From Clostridiales bacterium (lineage in GTDB: Bacteria > Bacillota > Clostridia > Lachnospirales > Lachnospiraceae), in NCBI GenBank assembly GCA_023663185.1, contig JAMPHY010000002.1, positions 180,338 through 244,337 of the forward strand: a stretch of 64,000 bases of DNA. The letters are read 5' to 3'. Below are positions 8,694-18,394 of this stretch, one piece after another. The stretch's first letter is position 1; each line of letters begins with the position of its first letter. Both the position numbers and the translations under genes were made by a program. A model generated the notes under the pieces. It did not search any database. It saw nothing but the letters and a program-made list of their open reading frames with translations, and was not told where the DNA came from.

Positions 8694-10106
8694 ATGAACA
8701 AAAAGTTCATAATAAGCTGGTTTCGCACGGAAGCCGGCTTATTATTTTTCACGGCATTTATAATAGCGGCGCTTGTATGCACAGGACTATTCGGCTTATC
8801 AGATAGCGGCATGTCGAAAGTATGGGCGGACGAAAATATTGTCATAGTAATCGATCCCGGACATGGCGGAGATAATCTGGGCGCTGAGTATGAGGACTAT
8901 ACGGAAAAAGAGATTACGCTTATAACGGCAAATGCGATGAAGGAAGAACTTGAAAAGTACGAAGGCATTACCGTATATATGACAAGAACGGGTGATAAAG
9001 AGCTGTCATTGCAGGAGCGGTGTGATTTTGCGGCGAGCGTTAATGCGGACTTTTTATTCTGCCTGCATTATAATATGTCGGCAAATCATACGCTGTTTGG
9101 TGCAGAAACATGGATTTCCGCCTTTGGTGAGCAGTATAGCAAGGGATATGCTTTTGCCTCTATTGAAATCGGACTTTTACAGGAAACAGGACTGTATTCA
9201 AGAGGAATTAAGACAAGGCTCAATGAGGACGGAGTGGATTATTATGGTATTATACGGCATGCTACGGAGTATGGAATGCCGGCTGTGATTATCGAACACT
9301 GTCATCTTGACCAGATAAACGACCAGCCGTTTTACGACCATAAGGAGAAGCTGGAAGCTTTTGGCAGGCTGGACGCTGAGGCGGTAGCAAGATATTTCGG
9401 GCTGCATTCTACGATTCTTGGCAAAGATTACAGCAATTATCAAAATGTACAGGTAAATGTGCCCACACAGGTGATGGAGCCGGACTATACGGAGCCTGAC
9501 ATAAGCATAATTGAGCTGGTGAAGCAGGATACTGAGAGCGGCGATGTGACAATCAGAGTGTCCGCAGCGGATTATGACAGCGGAATGCTATATTATACAT
9601 ACAGCTATGACGGCGGAGAGACTTTTTCGGAGCTGCAAAGATGGCCGGATAAGTCGAAGGATACCTTTGAATTTACCTTTACTGTGCCTGACGGAATCAC
9701 GCCGCAGGTTGCGGTCAACGCCTATAATGGATATGACCTTTATACCACGAGCAATATGCTGACGCTGAATCCGGTGCCGACGAAGACGCTTGAAAAAGAT
9801 GATAATGGAGATACGGGAAGCAGCTTGGATAATATTGACGGTGTGGGAAATGATGGCGGCGCGAATGGAACGGCAGGAAGTTCAGGTTCAGGCAGTACAG
9901 GAGTTTCCATAGATTCGTCCGGCAATGCTGCGTCAAATGATAATTATATATATATTAAAAATGACCTTGACGAGATAGAAAATAGGGAACAGGAGATTAC
10001 AATATCATATTTTCTCAAGGTATCATTGGTGTGCGTCGCCCTGATTGTTGCGATGGTATTTTCGATGGTGTTAATCCTTAAAGGATATAAAAGGAGACGG
10101 AGATAA
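8694..10106 (+). CDS. membrane-anchored N-acetylmuramoyl-L-alanine amidase (Amidase_3)
   Basis: Zinc hydrolase that cleaves the amide bond between MurNAc and L-Ala in peptidoglycan. After a basic N-terminus and one membrane helix (about residues 15-37), the catalytic domain starts with VIVIDPGHGG (first Zn His), then has CLHYNMS (second Zn His) and VIIEHCHLD with the catalytic Glu. A beta-sandwich-like segment (about 270-370) follows, then a Gly/Ser/Asn-rich linker and a second C-terminal membrane helix ending in KGYKRRRR. Two membrane anchors around a wall hydrolase are unusual. ATG 8694 is chosen because it follows the previous stop with GGGAG 8 bp upstream. 470 aa. Confidence 0.88.
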   Translation: MNKKFIISWFRTEAGLLFFTAFIIAALVCTGLFGLSDSGMSKVWADENIVIVIDPGHGGDNLGAEYEDYTEKEITLITANAMKEELEKYEGITVYMTRTGDKELSLQERCDFAASVNADFLFCLHYNMSANHTLFGAETWISAFGEQYSKGYAFASIEIGLLQETGLYSRGIKTRLNEDGVDYYGIIRHATEYGMPAVIIEHCHLDQINDQPFYDHKEKLEAFGRLDAEAVARYFGLHSTILGKDYSNYQNVQVNVPTQVMEPDYTEPDISIIELVKQDTESGDVTIRVSAADYDSGMLYYTYSYDGGETFSELQRWPDKSKDTFEFTFTVPDGITPQVAVNAYNGYDLYTTSNMLTLNPVPTKTLEKDDNGDTGSSLDNIDGVGNDGGANGTAGSSGSGSTGVSIDSSGNAASNDNYIYIKNDLDEIENREQEITISYFLKVSLVCVALIVAMVFSMVLILKGYKRRRR

Positions 10107-10112
10107 GTGGGG

Positions 10113-10160
10113 AGTTCAGCCCACAGGTGCATGGACACATATGCTTCTGCGGGCTGAACT
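10113..10160. terminator. hairpin between convergent genes
   Basis: The 10-bp perfect inverted repeat AGTTCAGCCC (10113-10122) / GGGCTGAACT (10151-10160) lies between the ends of the amidase and ylbJ genes. It lacks a good T-tract on either strand, so it may be a factor-assisted or weak bidirectional terminator. Confidence 0.45.
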
Positions 10161-10161
10161 G

Positions 10162-11103
10162 TTATAAAAGGCATACATATATGGCGGCTGTTAGTATGGT
10201 TTGAATACATTTGTGTATGAAATAGTGTGAAATTGAAAGGTTGGTATCTTTTATCATGCTATATGTTTGCGCCATGCAGGAGAACCCGCCGAAAGGCAGT
10301 AGAATAAGGATTATGTAAACTCCATTTACTCCTAAACGGCTTATGCCGCTTGTAATTTCAAGGATACAGTTACAGACCGACAAGAATTTTTCCGGCAGGG
10401 AAGAAAAGGGAATCAGCATAATATTTAGCAGATTGAAAAGAACCATATAACCGCCGAGTTTGCCGATACCGATAAGTCCTGATATTATGGAATCATCGAG
10501 GGCGGCTAGGAAAGAAGGCGTATTTGCGATTGTAGTAATTGGAGTAAGGTTAGTTGCGTGGCAAGCCATGCTGCGATTATTACGCCGTCTTAGGCAAAAG
10601 CGCAGTATAAAGCCGTAGAAGAGCGGAACGCCATACATAATAAGGAACGGAATATAATTTCCGGATAAGGAAAGCGTACTCATAACGAAGCTGATAAAAT
10701 ATATCGGACCTATATTATTGCAGAAAGCCAGTAAATACGCCCCTTCTTCTTCGGATAATCTGCCTGAATGACACAATTCGCCAATGACGCGGGCACCCAT
10801 AGGGAAGCCGCATAACATACCCATTAGAATAACGTAGGAGCCGTTTAAGGAAGTACCCCAGATTAAATGGAACAGCGGGTGAAAAAATTTGGCAAAGCGT
10901 TCAGTAAGATTCATACGCACCATTACGCCGGATATTATCATAAAAGGAAGCAGGGTAGGAATCATTTTCTGAAACCACAAAAGCAGTCCGGTGGAAGCAT
11001 AGTCTAGGGACAGGGCGGGATAGCGCAGAAGAAGAAACGTCAAATATATTGCAAGCAGCGTAAATAAGGCGCGTGTAAAAGAGTCGGATATTTTACTAAG
11101 CAT
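10162..11103 (-). CDS. ylbJ: YlbJ-like nucleoside-recognition/sporulation membrane protein
   Basis: Polytopic membrane protein of the nucleoside recognition (Gate) superfamily. The B. subtilis relative YlbJ is needed for spore cortex formation under sigma-E; a role in sporulation here is by homology. About eight hydrophobic helices are visible. Conserved patches include IPTLLPFMIISG, MGMLCGFPMGARVIGELC and LAFCNNIGPIYFISF, all typical of this family. 313 aa. It is divergent from the HAD phosphatase gene, with a 98-bp gap. Confidence 0.8.
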   Translation of the reverse strand: MLSKISDSFTRALFTLLAIYLTFLLLRYPALSLDYASTGLLLWFQKMIPTLLPFMIISGVMVRMNLTERFAKFFHPLFHLIWGTSLNGSYVILMGMLCGFPMGARVIGELCHSGRLSEEEGAYLLAFCNNIGPIYFISFVMSTLSLSGNYIPFLIMYGVPLFYGFILRFCLRRRNNRSMACHATNLTPITTIANTPSFLAALDDSIISGLIGIGKLGGYMVLFNLLNIMLIPFSSLPEKFLSVCNCILEITSGISRLGVNGVYIILILLPFGGFSCMAQTYSMIKDTNLSISHYFIHKCIQTILTAAIYVCLL

Positions 11104-11201
11104 GATGTTTCTATTCCTTTCTAAAAAACGGGGTTTGTGAGATTATATTTTTATTAGGATAAGTTCTATATTTTCAGTATATGAAAAAAGGAAGAAAAGA
11201 T

Positions 11202-11864
11202 ATGCAAAAGGATAAATTGTCGCTAAGTGAAATCGACGCTGTTATTTTTGATTTGGACGGCTCTTTAGTGGATTCGACATGGATGTGGCAGGAGATAGAC
11301 GTAGAATATCTCGCAAGATTCGGAATTGAGTCGCCTAAAGACCTTCATTCCCGCATTGGTGGAAGGACATTTAACGAGACGGCGGTATTTTTTAAGGAAA
11401 CATTTATGCTCGCTGATGATCTTGAGAAAATAAAAGCTGACTGGAACCAGATGGCGTGGGATAAATACAGCCGTGATGTCAAGTTAAAAAAGGGCGCGCT
11501 TTCATTTCTGGATATCTGCGTGGAAAATAACATTAAACTTGGGATAGCCACCAGTAATTCCAGAGAACTTGTGGAAAACCTTATTGCCGTCAACGGCTTA
11601 GGCGGTTATTTTGGCAGCATTATGACAGGCTCGGACGGCATGAAGGGCAAACCTGCGCCGGATATATATCTGGCGGTGGCAAAAGAACTTAAGGTTATGC
11701 CGCAGCGCTGTCTGGTTTTTGAAGATATCGTGCATGGCATTATGGCAGGCAAGGCGGCAGGCATGAAGGTATGCGCCGTATATGATGAGGCGTCTATGCA
11801 GCAGGACGAAGAAAAGAAAGAACTTGCCGATTATTATATATTCGATTATGGGGAGCTTGTATAA
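11202..11864 (+). CDS. HAD-superfamily phosphatase (beta-phosphoglucomutase-like subfamily)
   Basis: Phosphoester hydrolase of unknown substrate. Motif I is [14 protein letters not shown], with nucleophile and acid/base Asp residues. Motif II is the T-S-N in [10 protein letters not shown], motif III the Lys in [10 protein letters not shown], and motif IV is [17 protein letters not shown]. The helical cap after motif I suits the C1 subfamily. I prefer ATG 11202 (GGAAG seven bases upstream) over ATG 11181. 220 aa. The YgiQ gene follows almost immediately, so the two are probably co-transcribed. Confidence 0.85.
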   Translation: MQKDKLSLSEIDAVIFDLDGSLVDSTWMWQEIDVEYLARFGIESPKDLHSRIGGRTFNETAVFFKETFMLADDLEKIKADWNQMAWDKYSRDVKLKKGALSFLDICVENNIKLGIATSNSRELVENLIAVNGLGGYFGSIMTGSDGMKGKPAPDIYLAVAKELKVMPQRCLVFEDIVHGIMAGKAAGMKVCAVYDEASMQQDEEKKELADYYIFDYGELV

Positions 11865-11868
11865 GACG

Positions 11869-13725
11869 ATGGGATTTTTACCGATATCGAAAGAAGATAT
11901 GCAAAGGGCAGGAATAGAGCAGCTTGATTTTGTCTACATAATAGGCGATGCTTATGTGGACCATTCTTCCTTCGGACATGCTATAATAAGCAGGGTGCTT
12001 GAAGCAAACGGTTATAGCGTGGGTATTATATCACAGCCTGATTGGAAAAATGATGAAAGCATTACCGTTTTGGGAAAACCGAGGCTTGCCTTTTTGGTTT
12101 CTGCGGGGAATATGGATTCTATGGTAAATCACTATTATGTCTCCAAGAAACACAGGACAAGCGACGCCTATTCGCCCGGCGGAGAAGCTTATAAACGTCC
12201 CGACCGCGCTACAATAGTTTACGGCAATCTGATTAGAAAGACCTATAAAGACGTGCCGATAATAATCGGCGGTATCGAGGCGAGTTTAAGACGGCTTGCG
12301 CACTATGATTATTGGTCCGACAGCCTTAGGCGCTCTATACTGCTTGATAGTCAGGCGGATATTATTTCTTACGGTATGGGCGAAAAGTCGATTGTGGAGA
12401 TTGCCGACGCTTTAGCAAGCGGTATTGATGTGAAGGATATCGGCTTTATAGAGGGAACGGTATATAAGACTCGGGATATTTCAGGAGTCTATGACGGCAT
12501 AAAGCTGCCTGCCTTTGAAGAAATGCAGGCTAAACCGAAGCGATATGCCGAAAGTTTTGGCATTCAGTATAGGAATACCGATCCTTTTAACAGCAAGTGT
12601 CTGATAGAAGAATATCCGCATCAGGTATATGTGGTGCAGAATCCGCCGCAAAAGCCGCTTACTACTGAAGAAATGGACGCAGTGTATGAGCTTCCATATA
12701 TGCGTACTTATCACCCTTCTTATGAAGCTAAAGGCGGCGTGCCTGCCATTACGGAGATTAAGTTTTCATTAACCAGCAATAGAGGGTGCTTCGGCGGTTG
12801 TAATTTCTGTGCGCTTACCTTTCATCAGGGTAGGATAGTTCAGGCAAGAAGCCACGATTCGCTTATAAGGGAAGCGGAGCTTATGACAAAAGAACCCGAT
12901 TTTAAGGGCTATATCCACGACGTCGGAGGACCGACTGCGAATTTCCGACAGCCGTCGTGTGAGAAACAGATGACAAAAGGCGTATGTACGAATAAGCAAT
13001 GTCTTTTTCCCAAGCCATGCGCCAATCTACATATAGACCATTCAGACTACCTTGCGCTCCTGCACAAGCTTCGCAGTCTGCCCGGCGTGAAAAAGGTGTT
13101 TATCCGTTCGGGAATCAGATTCGACTATCTGCTTGCCGATAAGGACGATACATTTTTCACGGAGCTGCTTAAATACCATGTGAGCGGACAGCTTAGGGTG
13201 GCTCCTGAGCATATTTCGGATACGGTGCTATTAAGAATGGGGAAGCCTGAACGCGCCGTATATGAGAAATTCGTACACAAATATGATAAAATAAATGGTA
13301 AACTTAAAAAAGAACAGTTTCTTGTGCCGTACCTTATGTCGTCGCATCCGGGTTCGTCGTTAAAAGAAGCGATTGAATTAGCGGAGTATCTAAGGGATAC
13401 AGGCTGTAGACCGGAACAGGTGCAGGATTTTTATCCGACGCCGTCCACGATATCTACCGTAATGTACTATACAGGCATTGACTCTATTAGTCAAAAGAAC
13501 GTATATGTATGTAAAAATCCGCATGAAAAGGCAATGCAGCGCGCCCTGATACAATACCGCAACCCGAAAAACTACGATTTGGTTCACGAGGCGCTCATAA
13601 AAGCGGGAAGAGAGGATTTAATAGGTTTTGATAAGAAATGTTTGATTCCGCCGAGAAAAATTAAAAAAATGTCGGAAAATGTTAAAACGACGAAAAAGAA
13701 GGTTAATGGTCATAAGAAGAAATAG
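11869..13725 (+). CDS. YgiQ-family radical SAM protein
   Basis: Radical S-adenosylmethionine enzyme of unknown reaction. The [4Fe-4S] ligands are in [11 protein letters not shown] (Cys307, Cys311, Cys314). The N-terminal about 290 residues form the family-specific domain with a [18 protein letters not shown] block. The C-terminal part ends in a Lys-rich tail. I start at ATG 11869 ([12 protein letters not shown], the usual beginning) only 4 bp after the HAD stop; ATG 11848 in the same frame is an alternative. 618 aa, normal for YgiQ. Confidence 0.9.
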   Translation: MGFLPISKEDMQRAGIEQLDFVYIIGDAYVDHSSFGHAIISRVLEANGYSVGIISQPDWKNDESITVLGKPRLAFLVSAGNMDSMVNHYYVSKKHRTSDAYSPGGEAYKRPDRATIVYGNLIRKTYKDVPIIIGGIEASLRRLAHYDYWSDSLRRSILLDSQADIISYGMGEKSIVEIADALASGIDVKDIGFIEGTVYKTRDISGVYDGIKLPAFEEMQAKPKRYAESFGIQYRNTDPFNSKCLIEEYPHQVYVVQNPPQKPLTTEEMDAVYELPYMRTYHPSYEAKGGVPAITEIKFSLTSNRGCFGGCNFCALTFHQGRIVQARSHDSLIREAELMTKEPDFKGYIHDVGGPTANFRQPSCEKQMTKGVCTNKQCLFPKPCANLHIDHSDYLALLHKLRSLPGVKKVFIRSGIRFDYLLADKDDTFFTELLKYHVSGQLRVAPEHISDTVLLRMGKPERAVYEKFVHKYDKINGKLKKEQFLVPYLMSSHPGSSLKEAIELAEYLRDTGCRPEQVQDFYPTPSTISTVMYYTGIDSISQKNVYVCKNPHEKAMQRALIQYRNPKNYDLVHEALIKAGREDLIGFDKKCLIPPRKIKKMSENVKTTKKKVNGHKKK

Positions 13726-13791
13726 GAATAATTGTGAAAATATTATGTGCTGTCACGAGTTTAGTCAAAATGAATAAAAAGGGGGATTTTT

Positions 13792-14559
13792 ATGAATATC
13801 GCCGTTATTACCGGGGCATCTTCGGGAATGGGGAAGGAATTTGCCATGCAGCTTGCGCCTGCTTTGCATAAAACAGACGAAATCTGGCTGTTGGCAAGAA
13901 GGAAAGACGCATTAGACGAGCTTAAGATAAAGCTTGAAGATATAATTAAGAAACGGATAAATGCTTCGCACCGTACCCCTAAAGTACGGGCGCTTCCGAT
14001 TGACATTACCGATGAAGCGCAGCTTGCGCAGTTTGCAGAGCTTTTAATGATAAAGAATGCAGGCATATCAGTGCTTATTAACTGCGCGGGCGTAGGGACA
14101 TATGGCGCTTTTGAAAATTTAAGCAGGGACGAGACGGCGCAGATGGTACGTCTAAATGTGCTTGCATTAACGCAGATTACCAAATTCTGCCTGCCTTATA
14201 TGAAAAAAGGCAGCAAGATAATACAGACTTCATCGGGCGCGGCGTTTCTTCCGCAGAAAGACTTCGCCGTTTACGCCGCATCAAAGGCGTATGTATATTC
14301 TTTTGCAAGGGCGCTTGCCAAAGAACTTAAGAAAAAAGATATCACCGTGACGGCGGTATGTCCGGGACCTGTGGATACGCCGTTTTTGGAACACGCCTAT
14401 GGAAGATACGGACAGATGAACATGCTTAAAAAGCTCACAATGGCAAAGCCTGAGAAGGTCGTACATAAGGCATTAAAGGACTGCAAGCAAAAGAAGCAGC
14501 TTTCCATATACGGCACGCCGATGAAAATGTTATACGGACTGACAAGGGGACTGATTTAA
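13792..14559 (+). CDS. short-chain dehydrogenase/reductase
   Basis: NAD(P)-dependent oxidoreductase of the classical SDR family, substrate unknown. The cofactor loop is TGASSGMGKE (TGxxxGxG), the structural motif is NCAGVG (NNAG-type), the catalytic Ser is in QTSSGAA and the catalytic pair is YAASKAY (YxxxK). A PGPVDTPF loop follows. 255 aa. A strong GGGGG RBS precedes ATG 13792. The next gene overlaps the stop by one base (TAATG), so translation is coupled. Confidence 0.9.
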   Translation: MNIAVITGASSGMGKEFAMQLAPALHKTDEIWLLARRKDALDELKIKLEDIIKKRINASHRTPKVRALPIDITDEAQLAQFAELLMIKNAGISVLINCAGVGTYGAFENLSRDETAQMVRLNVLALTQITKFCLPYMKKGSKIIQTSSGAAFLPQKDFAVYAASKAYVYSFARALAKELKKKDITVTAVCPGPVDTPFLEHAYGRYGQMNMLKKLTMAKPEKVVHKALKDCKQKKQLSIYGTPMKMLYGLTRGLI

Positions 14560-15128
14560 TGAAAAAAAGAGTAACTAAAGGAAGCTACGGCTATATAAGG
14601 TACATGAAGGCGTTTACTGCGATTAGAACATGCGCATACTTTGCAATATCCATGCTGGTATACGGAATAGGCATATATTCTACAGGAAGCAGTAAAAATC
14701 TGCTTACCGTCGTAGCGGTGCTCGGCTGCCTGCCCTCGTGCAAAAGCGCGATAAATATGATAATGTTTTTGACGGCTAAAGGCTGCAGCAATGAAGCGCG
14801 GGAGAAAATATCGCCGTATGATGATAAGCTGACGGGATTTTATGATATGTATTTTACTTCATACCAGAAGAATTTCGCTATAAGCCATATGGCGCTTAAG
14901 GGGAGTGCGATATGCGCTTATACGGAAGACGCCAAGTGCAACTGTAATGAGGGCGAAAAGCACCTAGAACAGATGTTAGCGCAGGACGGATATAAAAATA
15001 TTACGATTAAGATTTTTGATAATATGGACAAATATATTGACCGATTAAGTCAAATATCAACGTCATATGTGGAAGATAATAAAAATAAGAATGAAATAAT
15101 TAAGACGTTGTATTCGGTTTCGTTGTAA
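14559..15128 (+). CDS. unknown membrane-associated protein coupled to the SDR
   Basis: 189 aa with two N-terminal hydrophobic helices (about residues 22-60), then a soluble domain of about 120 residues rich in Lys/Glu. No named family recognised. The start codon overlaps the stop of the SDR gene, so the two are translated together and probably act together. A Cys-containing segment (EDAKCNCNEGEKH) lies in the soluble half. It converges on the ATPase gene with only 8 bp between stops. Confidence 0.65.
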   Translation: MKKRVTKGSYGYIRYMKAFTAIRTCAYFAISMLVYGIGIYSTGSSKNLLTVVAVLGCLPSCKSAINMIMFLTAKGCSNEAREKISPYDDKLTGFYDMYFTSYQKNFAISHMALKGSAICAYTEDAKCNCNEGEKHLEQMLAQDGYKNITIKIFDNMDKYIDRLSQISTSYVEDNKNKNEIIKTLYSVSL

Positions 15129-15136
15129 CATTTTGC

Positions 15137-16495
15137 TCACAGGCACATGGTCATATATGCCGGAATATATATGATTCCATCTTTCTGGCGGTAGTTTTTA
15201 GTATCAATTACATAAGGCTGCCCGATATGTTTTTCATATTTTGCTACAAATTTTTTTAAAGAATTTATACTATATTTTTCTGTGGATTTTACTTCAATCG
15301 GGTGAATGCGGTATCGGGTTTTACTTTTATTGGAAATAAGAAAATCTATTTCCATATCGTTTCTATGTTTTTCGGCATTATAATGCGTATAGAAAAACGG
15401 TTTGTATCCGTTGCAGACTAAAGCCTGCATGACTGCATTTTCAAACAGCATGCCTTCGTTTATTGACAAACGTCCGAGTATCATTTGATGGTATAAATCT
15501 TCAGTTTCAATTTCAGACTCTGTAAAAGCATGGCTGATTAGCAGTCCGGTATCTCCCATATAACATTTCAAATATGTCCTGTCCTCGTTCAATGACAGCC
15601 CCACATTTGGGTCTGTGCAGTTGAAGCACTCATTCGCTATCATGGAATTATCCAGCCAGAAAAATGTATCGTTAAATTTTGAAAAAGAAGAACCGACTTC
15701 AATATCTGCTAAAACCACACGTTTTTCGTGCTGTGATAAAAACGTAGGAATTTGGTCGAAAATGCTTAAAACCTTCGATTGATATTTCGCCTCAATTTTC
15801 ATAATATCATCTCTATACAAAGCCAGAATATCTCTTTTTTCAGCATCTGCCTTTTCAAAACTTCTGTCGCTTGTTAAATATGCGGCAACGCTTTGCGGCA
15901 TTCCGCCAACTACAAGATATTGCCGGTACAAAAGCATTGCTTTGTGATGAAGCTGTTCTGTAAGCGGTTTTTGCTCATTAAAGCAATTTTTAATATACTG
16001 GACAATTTCATTTTCGTCTGCCGCTTGGCAAAATTCTTCAAAATCCATAGGATACATTTTTATTCTTCGTTCCTCGGAGGGAATTGTAATATCCTGAACA
16101 TTCTCCCGGATTGAAATTAAAGAGCCTGTTTCTATATAATCAAAACGTCCGTCTTTAACAAGTTTTTTTACAGATTGTCTGGCTTTAGGGAATTGTTGTA
16201 TTTCATCAAAAATCAGTACAGATTCCCTAGGATACAGTTTGGTCCGGTATTCTGTAGAGAGAATCATAAAAAATGTATCCAAATCCTGTAAATAGTTTAT
16301 AAAGGCATCTTTGACCGCTTCGCTGGCATCGTTAAAGTCAATTATTATATAGCTCTTATATTCATTTTGGGCAAATACTTCTGCAATCGTGGATTTCCCG
16401 ATACGTCTTGCGCCTTCAATGAGCAAAGCTTTGGAGCCGTTTGAAGCGGTTTTCCATTTCAGCATTTTTTCATATATTTTTCTTTTAAAAATCAT
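15137..16495 (-). CDS. AAA_14/DUF4143-type ATPase
   Basis: P-loop ATPase of the widespread family with an AAA_14 N-terminal domain and a DUF4143 C-terminal domain; the physiological role is not established. Walker A is GARRIGKST (about residues 28-36), Walker B is VLIFDEIQQFP, and the sensor-like segment is YIETGSL. The C-terminal domain carries DMEIDFLISN then IHPIEVKST, a D...ExK arrangement of restriction-nuclease type. 452 aa, intact. The promoter side holds a four-unit 34-bp repeat (16528-16663). A second, truncated member of the family lies at 62081-62707. Confidence 0.85.
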   Translation of the reverse strand: MIFKRKIYEKMLKWKTASNGSKALLIEGARRIGKSTIAEVFAQNEYKSYIIIDFNDASEAVKDAFINYLQDLDTFFMILSTEYRTKLYPRESVLIFDEIQQFPKARQSVKKLVKDGRFDYIETGSLISIRENVQDITIPSEERRIKMYPMDFEEFCQAADENEIVQYIKNCFNEQKPLTEQLHHKAMLLYRQYLVVGGMPQSVAAYLTSDRSFEKADAEKRDILALYRDDIMKIEAKYQSKVLSIFDQIPTFLSQHEKRVVLADIEVGSSFSKFNDTFFWLDNSMIANECFNCTDPNVGLSLNEDRTYLKCYMGDTGLLISHAFTESEIETEDLYHQMILGRLSINEGMLFENAVMQALVCNGYKPFFYTHYNAEKHRNDMEIDFLISNKSKTRYRIHPIEVKSTEKYSINSLKKFVAKYEKHIGQPYVIDTKNYRQKDGIIYIPAYMTMCL

Positions 16496-16527
16496 GAGAT
16501 AACTCCTCCTGTTTAGTATAAAATATC

Positions 16528-16663
16528 ACAAATTTCTGGAATGCGCAAGTTTGAAATAACTGTTTTTATCCAGAGTGCGCATGTATGAAAACGCTATTTA
16601 TACTTAGAGTACGCAAGTATAAAACGGTCGTTTATACTTAGAGTACGCAGTTTTGCTGATTTT
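16528..16663. repeat. 34-bp tandem repeat array, operator-like
   Basis: Four contiguous units with an exact 34-bp period: the conserved hexamer T(G/A)CGCA falls at 16542, 16576, 16610 and 16644. Units three and four are the most alike (TTTATACTTAGAGTACGCA). Unit three contains a perfect dyad TATACTT-N9-AAGTATA (16599-16621). The array lies between the divergent ATPase (start 16495) and RluA-family (start 16746) genes, so binding there could control either. There are no spacers, so it is not CRISPR. Confidence 0.75.
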
Positions 16664-16675
16664 TATAAATATTGA

Positions 16676-16704
16676 TTGTTTCATTATATTGTAAATGTTA
16701 TAAT
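16676..16704 (+). promoter_or_regulatory. promoter for the RluA-family gene
   Basis: TTGTTT (16676-16681), a 17-bp spacer and TATAAT (16699-16704), preceded by TGT, giving an extended -10. It starts 13 bp beyond the tandem repeat array. Confidence 0.5.
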
Positions 16705-16745
16705 AATCATAATTGGGATTAAGGTCATGATAGAAAGGCTTAAAT

Positions 16746-17777
16746 ATGTATGCAAGGACGGTTACGGTAAACGAAGAAGGGCAGCGGTTTGACAGGTATC
16801 TGCACAAGCTTCTTCCCAAGGCTAACAATGGCTTTATTTATAAAATGCTACGCAAAAAAAATATTGTGCTAAATGGCGCAAGGGCTGATGGCAGCGAGAA
16901 GCTTCGCACAGGAGATACCGTACAGGTCTATTTTTCTGATGAAACTTTAGAAAAATTTATGGGAACGAGGCAGAAAAACTGCATAGAGCCGGTAGGGAAG
17001 GCGTCAAAGCCTATTGACAATTTATCTATTATATACGAAAACGAGCATATTCTGATAGTGGACAAGCCTGTAGGATTGCTTAGCCAGAAAGCTAAGGCAG
17101 ATGATTTTTCACTGAATGACTGGCTTATACAATATCTACTTGAAAATGGCGGGATAACGGAAGAGTCTCTTAAAACGTTCCGCCCTTCAGTCTGTAACAG
17201 GCTTGACAGGAATACGAGCGGCATAGTGCTGTGCGCTAAGTCCGTGCGTGGTGCGCAGATGCTTGGAGATGCGCTTAAAGAACGCAGTATCCGTAAATTT
17301 TACAGACTATATGTGAAAGGCAGTATTACGGAAGAAAAAACGATAGAAGGCTATCTGATAAAGAATGAAAAAAACAACACAGTGCAGATTCGTACTGCCT
17401 CTGAAAGCATGACGAATATAACTGATGAAATAATTAAAGTCAATAAAGAAGGTTTAAAAGAGTCTTATATAAAGACAAAATACACGCCTATAAAACAATA
17501 TAGGGATAAAACATTACTGGAAGTAGAGCTTATTACCGGAAAATCCCATCAAATAAGGGCACATCTGGCAAGTATCGGGCATTCTCTTCTGGGAGATTAT
17601 AAATACGGCGACAGAGCGTGGAATGACAAGTACCGTGCAGAATACGGCGTTAAATATCAACTCCTTCATGCTTATAAGGTAGTATTTCCGCAGCTTGATG
17701 AGCCGTTTAGCGATATAAGCGGCAGGGAGTTTATTGCACCGCTGCCGGAGATTTTTGATAAAGTTACCGAAATTTAA
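16746..17777 (+). CDS. RluA-family 23S rRNA/tRNA pseudouridine synthase
   Basis: Converts uridine to pseudouridine in structured RNA. The N-terminal S4-like RNA-binding region covers about residues 8-70 (EGQRFDRYLHKLLP). The catalytic aspartate is in NRLDRNTSG. The later motifs RKFYRLYVKG and TGKSHQIRAHLASIGHSLLGD are diagnostic. At 343 aa it is close to RluC in layout, but the exact target cannot be set from sequence. A second family member is at 50265. It is followed 15 bp later by recU. Confidence 0.88.
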   Translation: MYARTVTVNEEGQRFDRYLHKLLPKANNGFIYKMLRKKNIVLNGARADGSEKLRTGDTVQVYFSDETLEKFMGTRQKNCIEPVGKASKPIDNLSIIYENEHILIVDKPVGLLSQKAKADDFSLNDWLIQYLLENGGITEESLKTFRPSVCNRLDRNTSGIVLCAKSVRGAQMLGDALKERSIRKFYRLYVKGSITEEKTIEGYLIKNEKNNTVQIRTASESMTNITDEIIKVNKEGLKESYIKTKYTPIKQYRDKTLLEVELITGKSHQIRAHLASIGHSLLGDYKYGDRAWNDKYRAEYGVKYQLLHAYKVVFPQLDEPFSDISGREFIAPLPEIFDKVTEI

Positions 17778-17792
17778 AGGAGCATATTTACA

Positions 17793-18326
17793 ATGGCGAC
17801 TTGGAACTCAAGAGGACTCCGCGGTTCTACGCTGGAAGACCTGATTAACCGCACAAATGAGAAATATCTGGACAATGGTCTGGCGCTAATCCAGAAAATT
17901 CCTACTCCGATTACCCCGATTAATATTGATAAACAGAGCAGGCATATCACGCTTGCATATTTTGAGCAGAAAAGCACCGTGGACTATATTGGCGCGGTAC
18001 AGGGGATTCCCGTGTGTTTCGACGCAAAGGAATGCGCGACGGACACATTTTCCCTGCAGAATATACATGAACATCAAGTTCTTTTTATGGAGCAGTTTGA
18101 AAAGCAGAAGGGGATAGCGTTTTTCCTGATTTACTATACGCATAGGGATATTTTCTATTATCTTCCGTATGAAATGCTGCGGTTTTTCTGGGACAGGGCT
18201 AAAGAAGGGGGAAGAAAAAGCTTCCGTTACGAAGAACTGAATCCCGAATATATTCTGCCTAAAAAGCATGGGATTTTGGTGCCTTATCTGGATATGTTGC
18301 AGAAAGATTTGGACGATAGGGTATAA
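17793..18326 (+). CDS. recU: Holliday junction resolvase RecU
   Basis: Homodimeric nuclease that cuts Holliday junctions in Firmicutes. The N-terminal GLRGSTLEDLINRTNEKYLDNGLA is the RecU opening, followed by IQKIPTPI. The metal-binding motif is STVDYIG then FDAKECATDTFSLQNIHEHQ, with the D, E and K of the nuclease core. 177 aa is slightly shorter than B. subtilis RecU. The RBS AAAGGAG precedes ATG 17793. In B. subtilis recU sits beside a PBP gene; here it follows a pseudouridine synthase. Confidence 0.9.
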   Translation: MATWNSRGLRGSTLEDLINRTNEKYLDNGLALIQKIPTPITPINIDKQSRHITLAYFEQKSTVDYIGAVQGIPVCFDAKECATDTFSLQNIHEHQVLFMEQFEKQKGIAFFLIYYTHRDIFYYLPYEMLRFFWDRAKEGGRKSFRYEELNPEYILPKKHGILVPYLDMLQKDLDDRV

Positions 18327-18329
18327 TGC

Positions 18330-18358
18330 TTGCAAAATATGTGATTTAACAATATAAT
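18330..18358 (+). promoter_or_regulatory. promoter of the his operon
   Basis: TTGCAA (18330-18335), a 17-bp spacer and TATAAT (18353-18358). The leader to hisZ is only about 30 nt, too short for a T-box or His attenuator, so any control must act at initiation or elsewhere. Confidence 0.6.
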
Positions 18359-18394
18359 TAAGTGTAATTTACGAAAGGATTGGTATTTACAGAT

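Noticed and set aside
10120-15160. Similar 23-mers at about 10121 and 15139 (CACAGG..CATGG..)
   Set aside because: Four mismatches, and the second one lies inside coding sequence; likely chance.
16528-16663. CRISPR array
   Set aside because: Units are contiguous, degenerate and lack spacers; no cas genes in the window.
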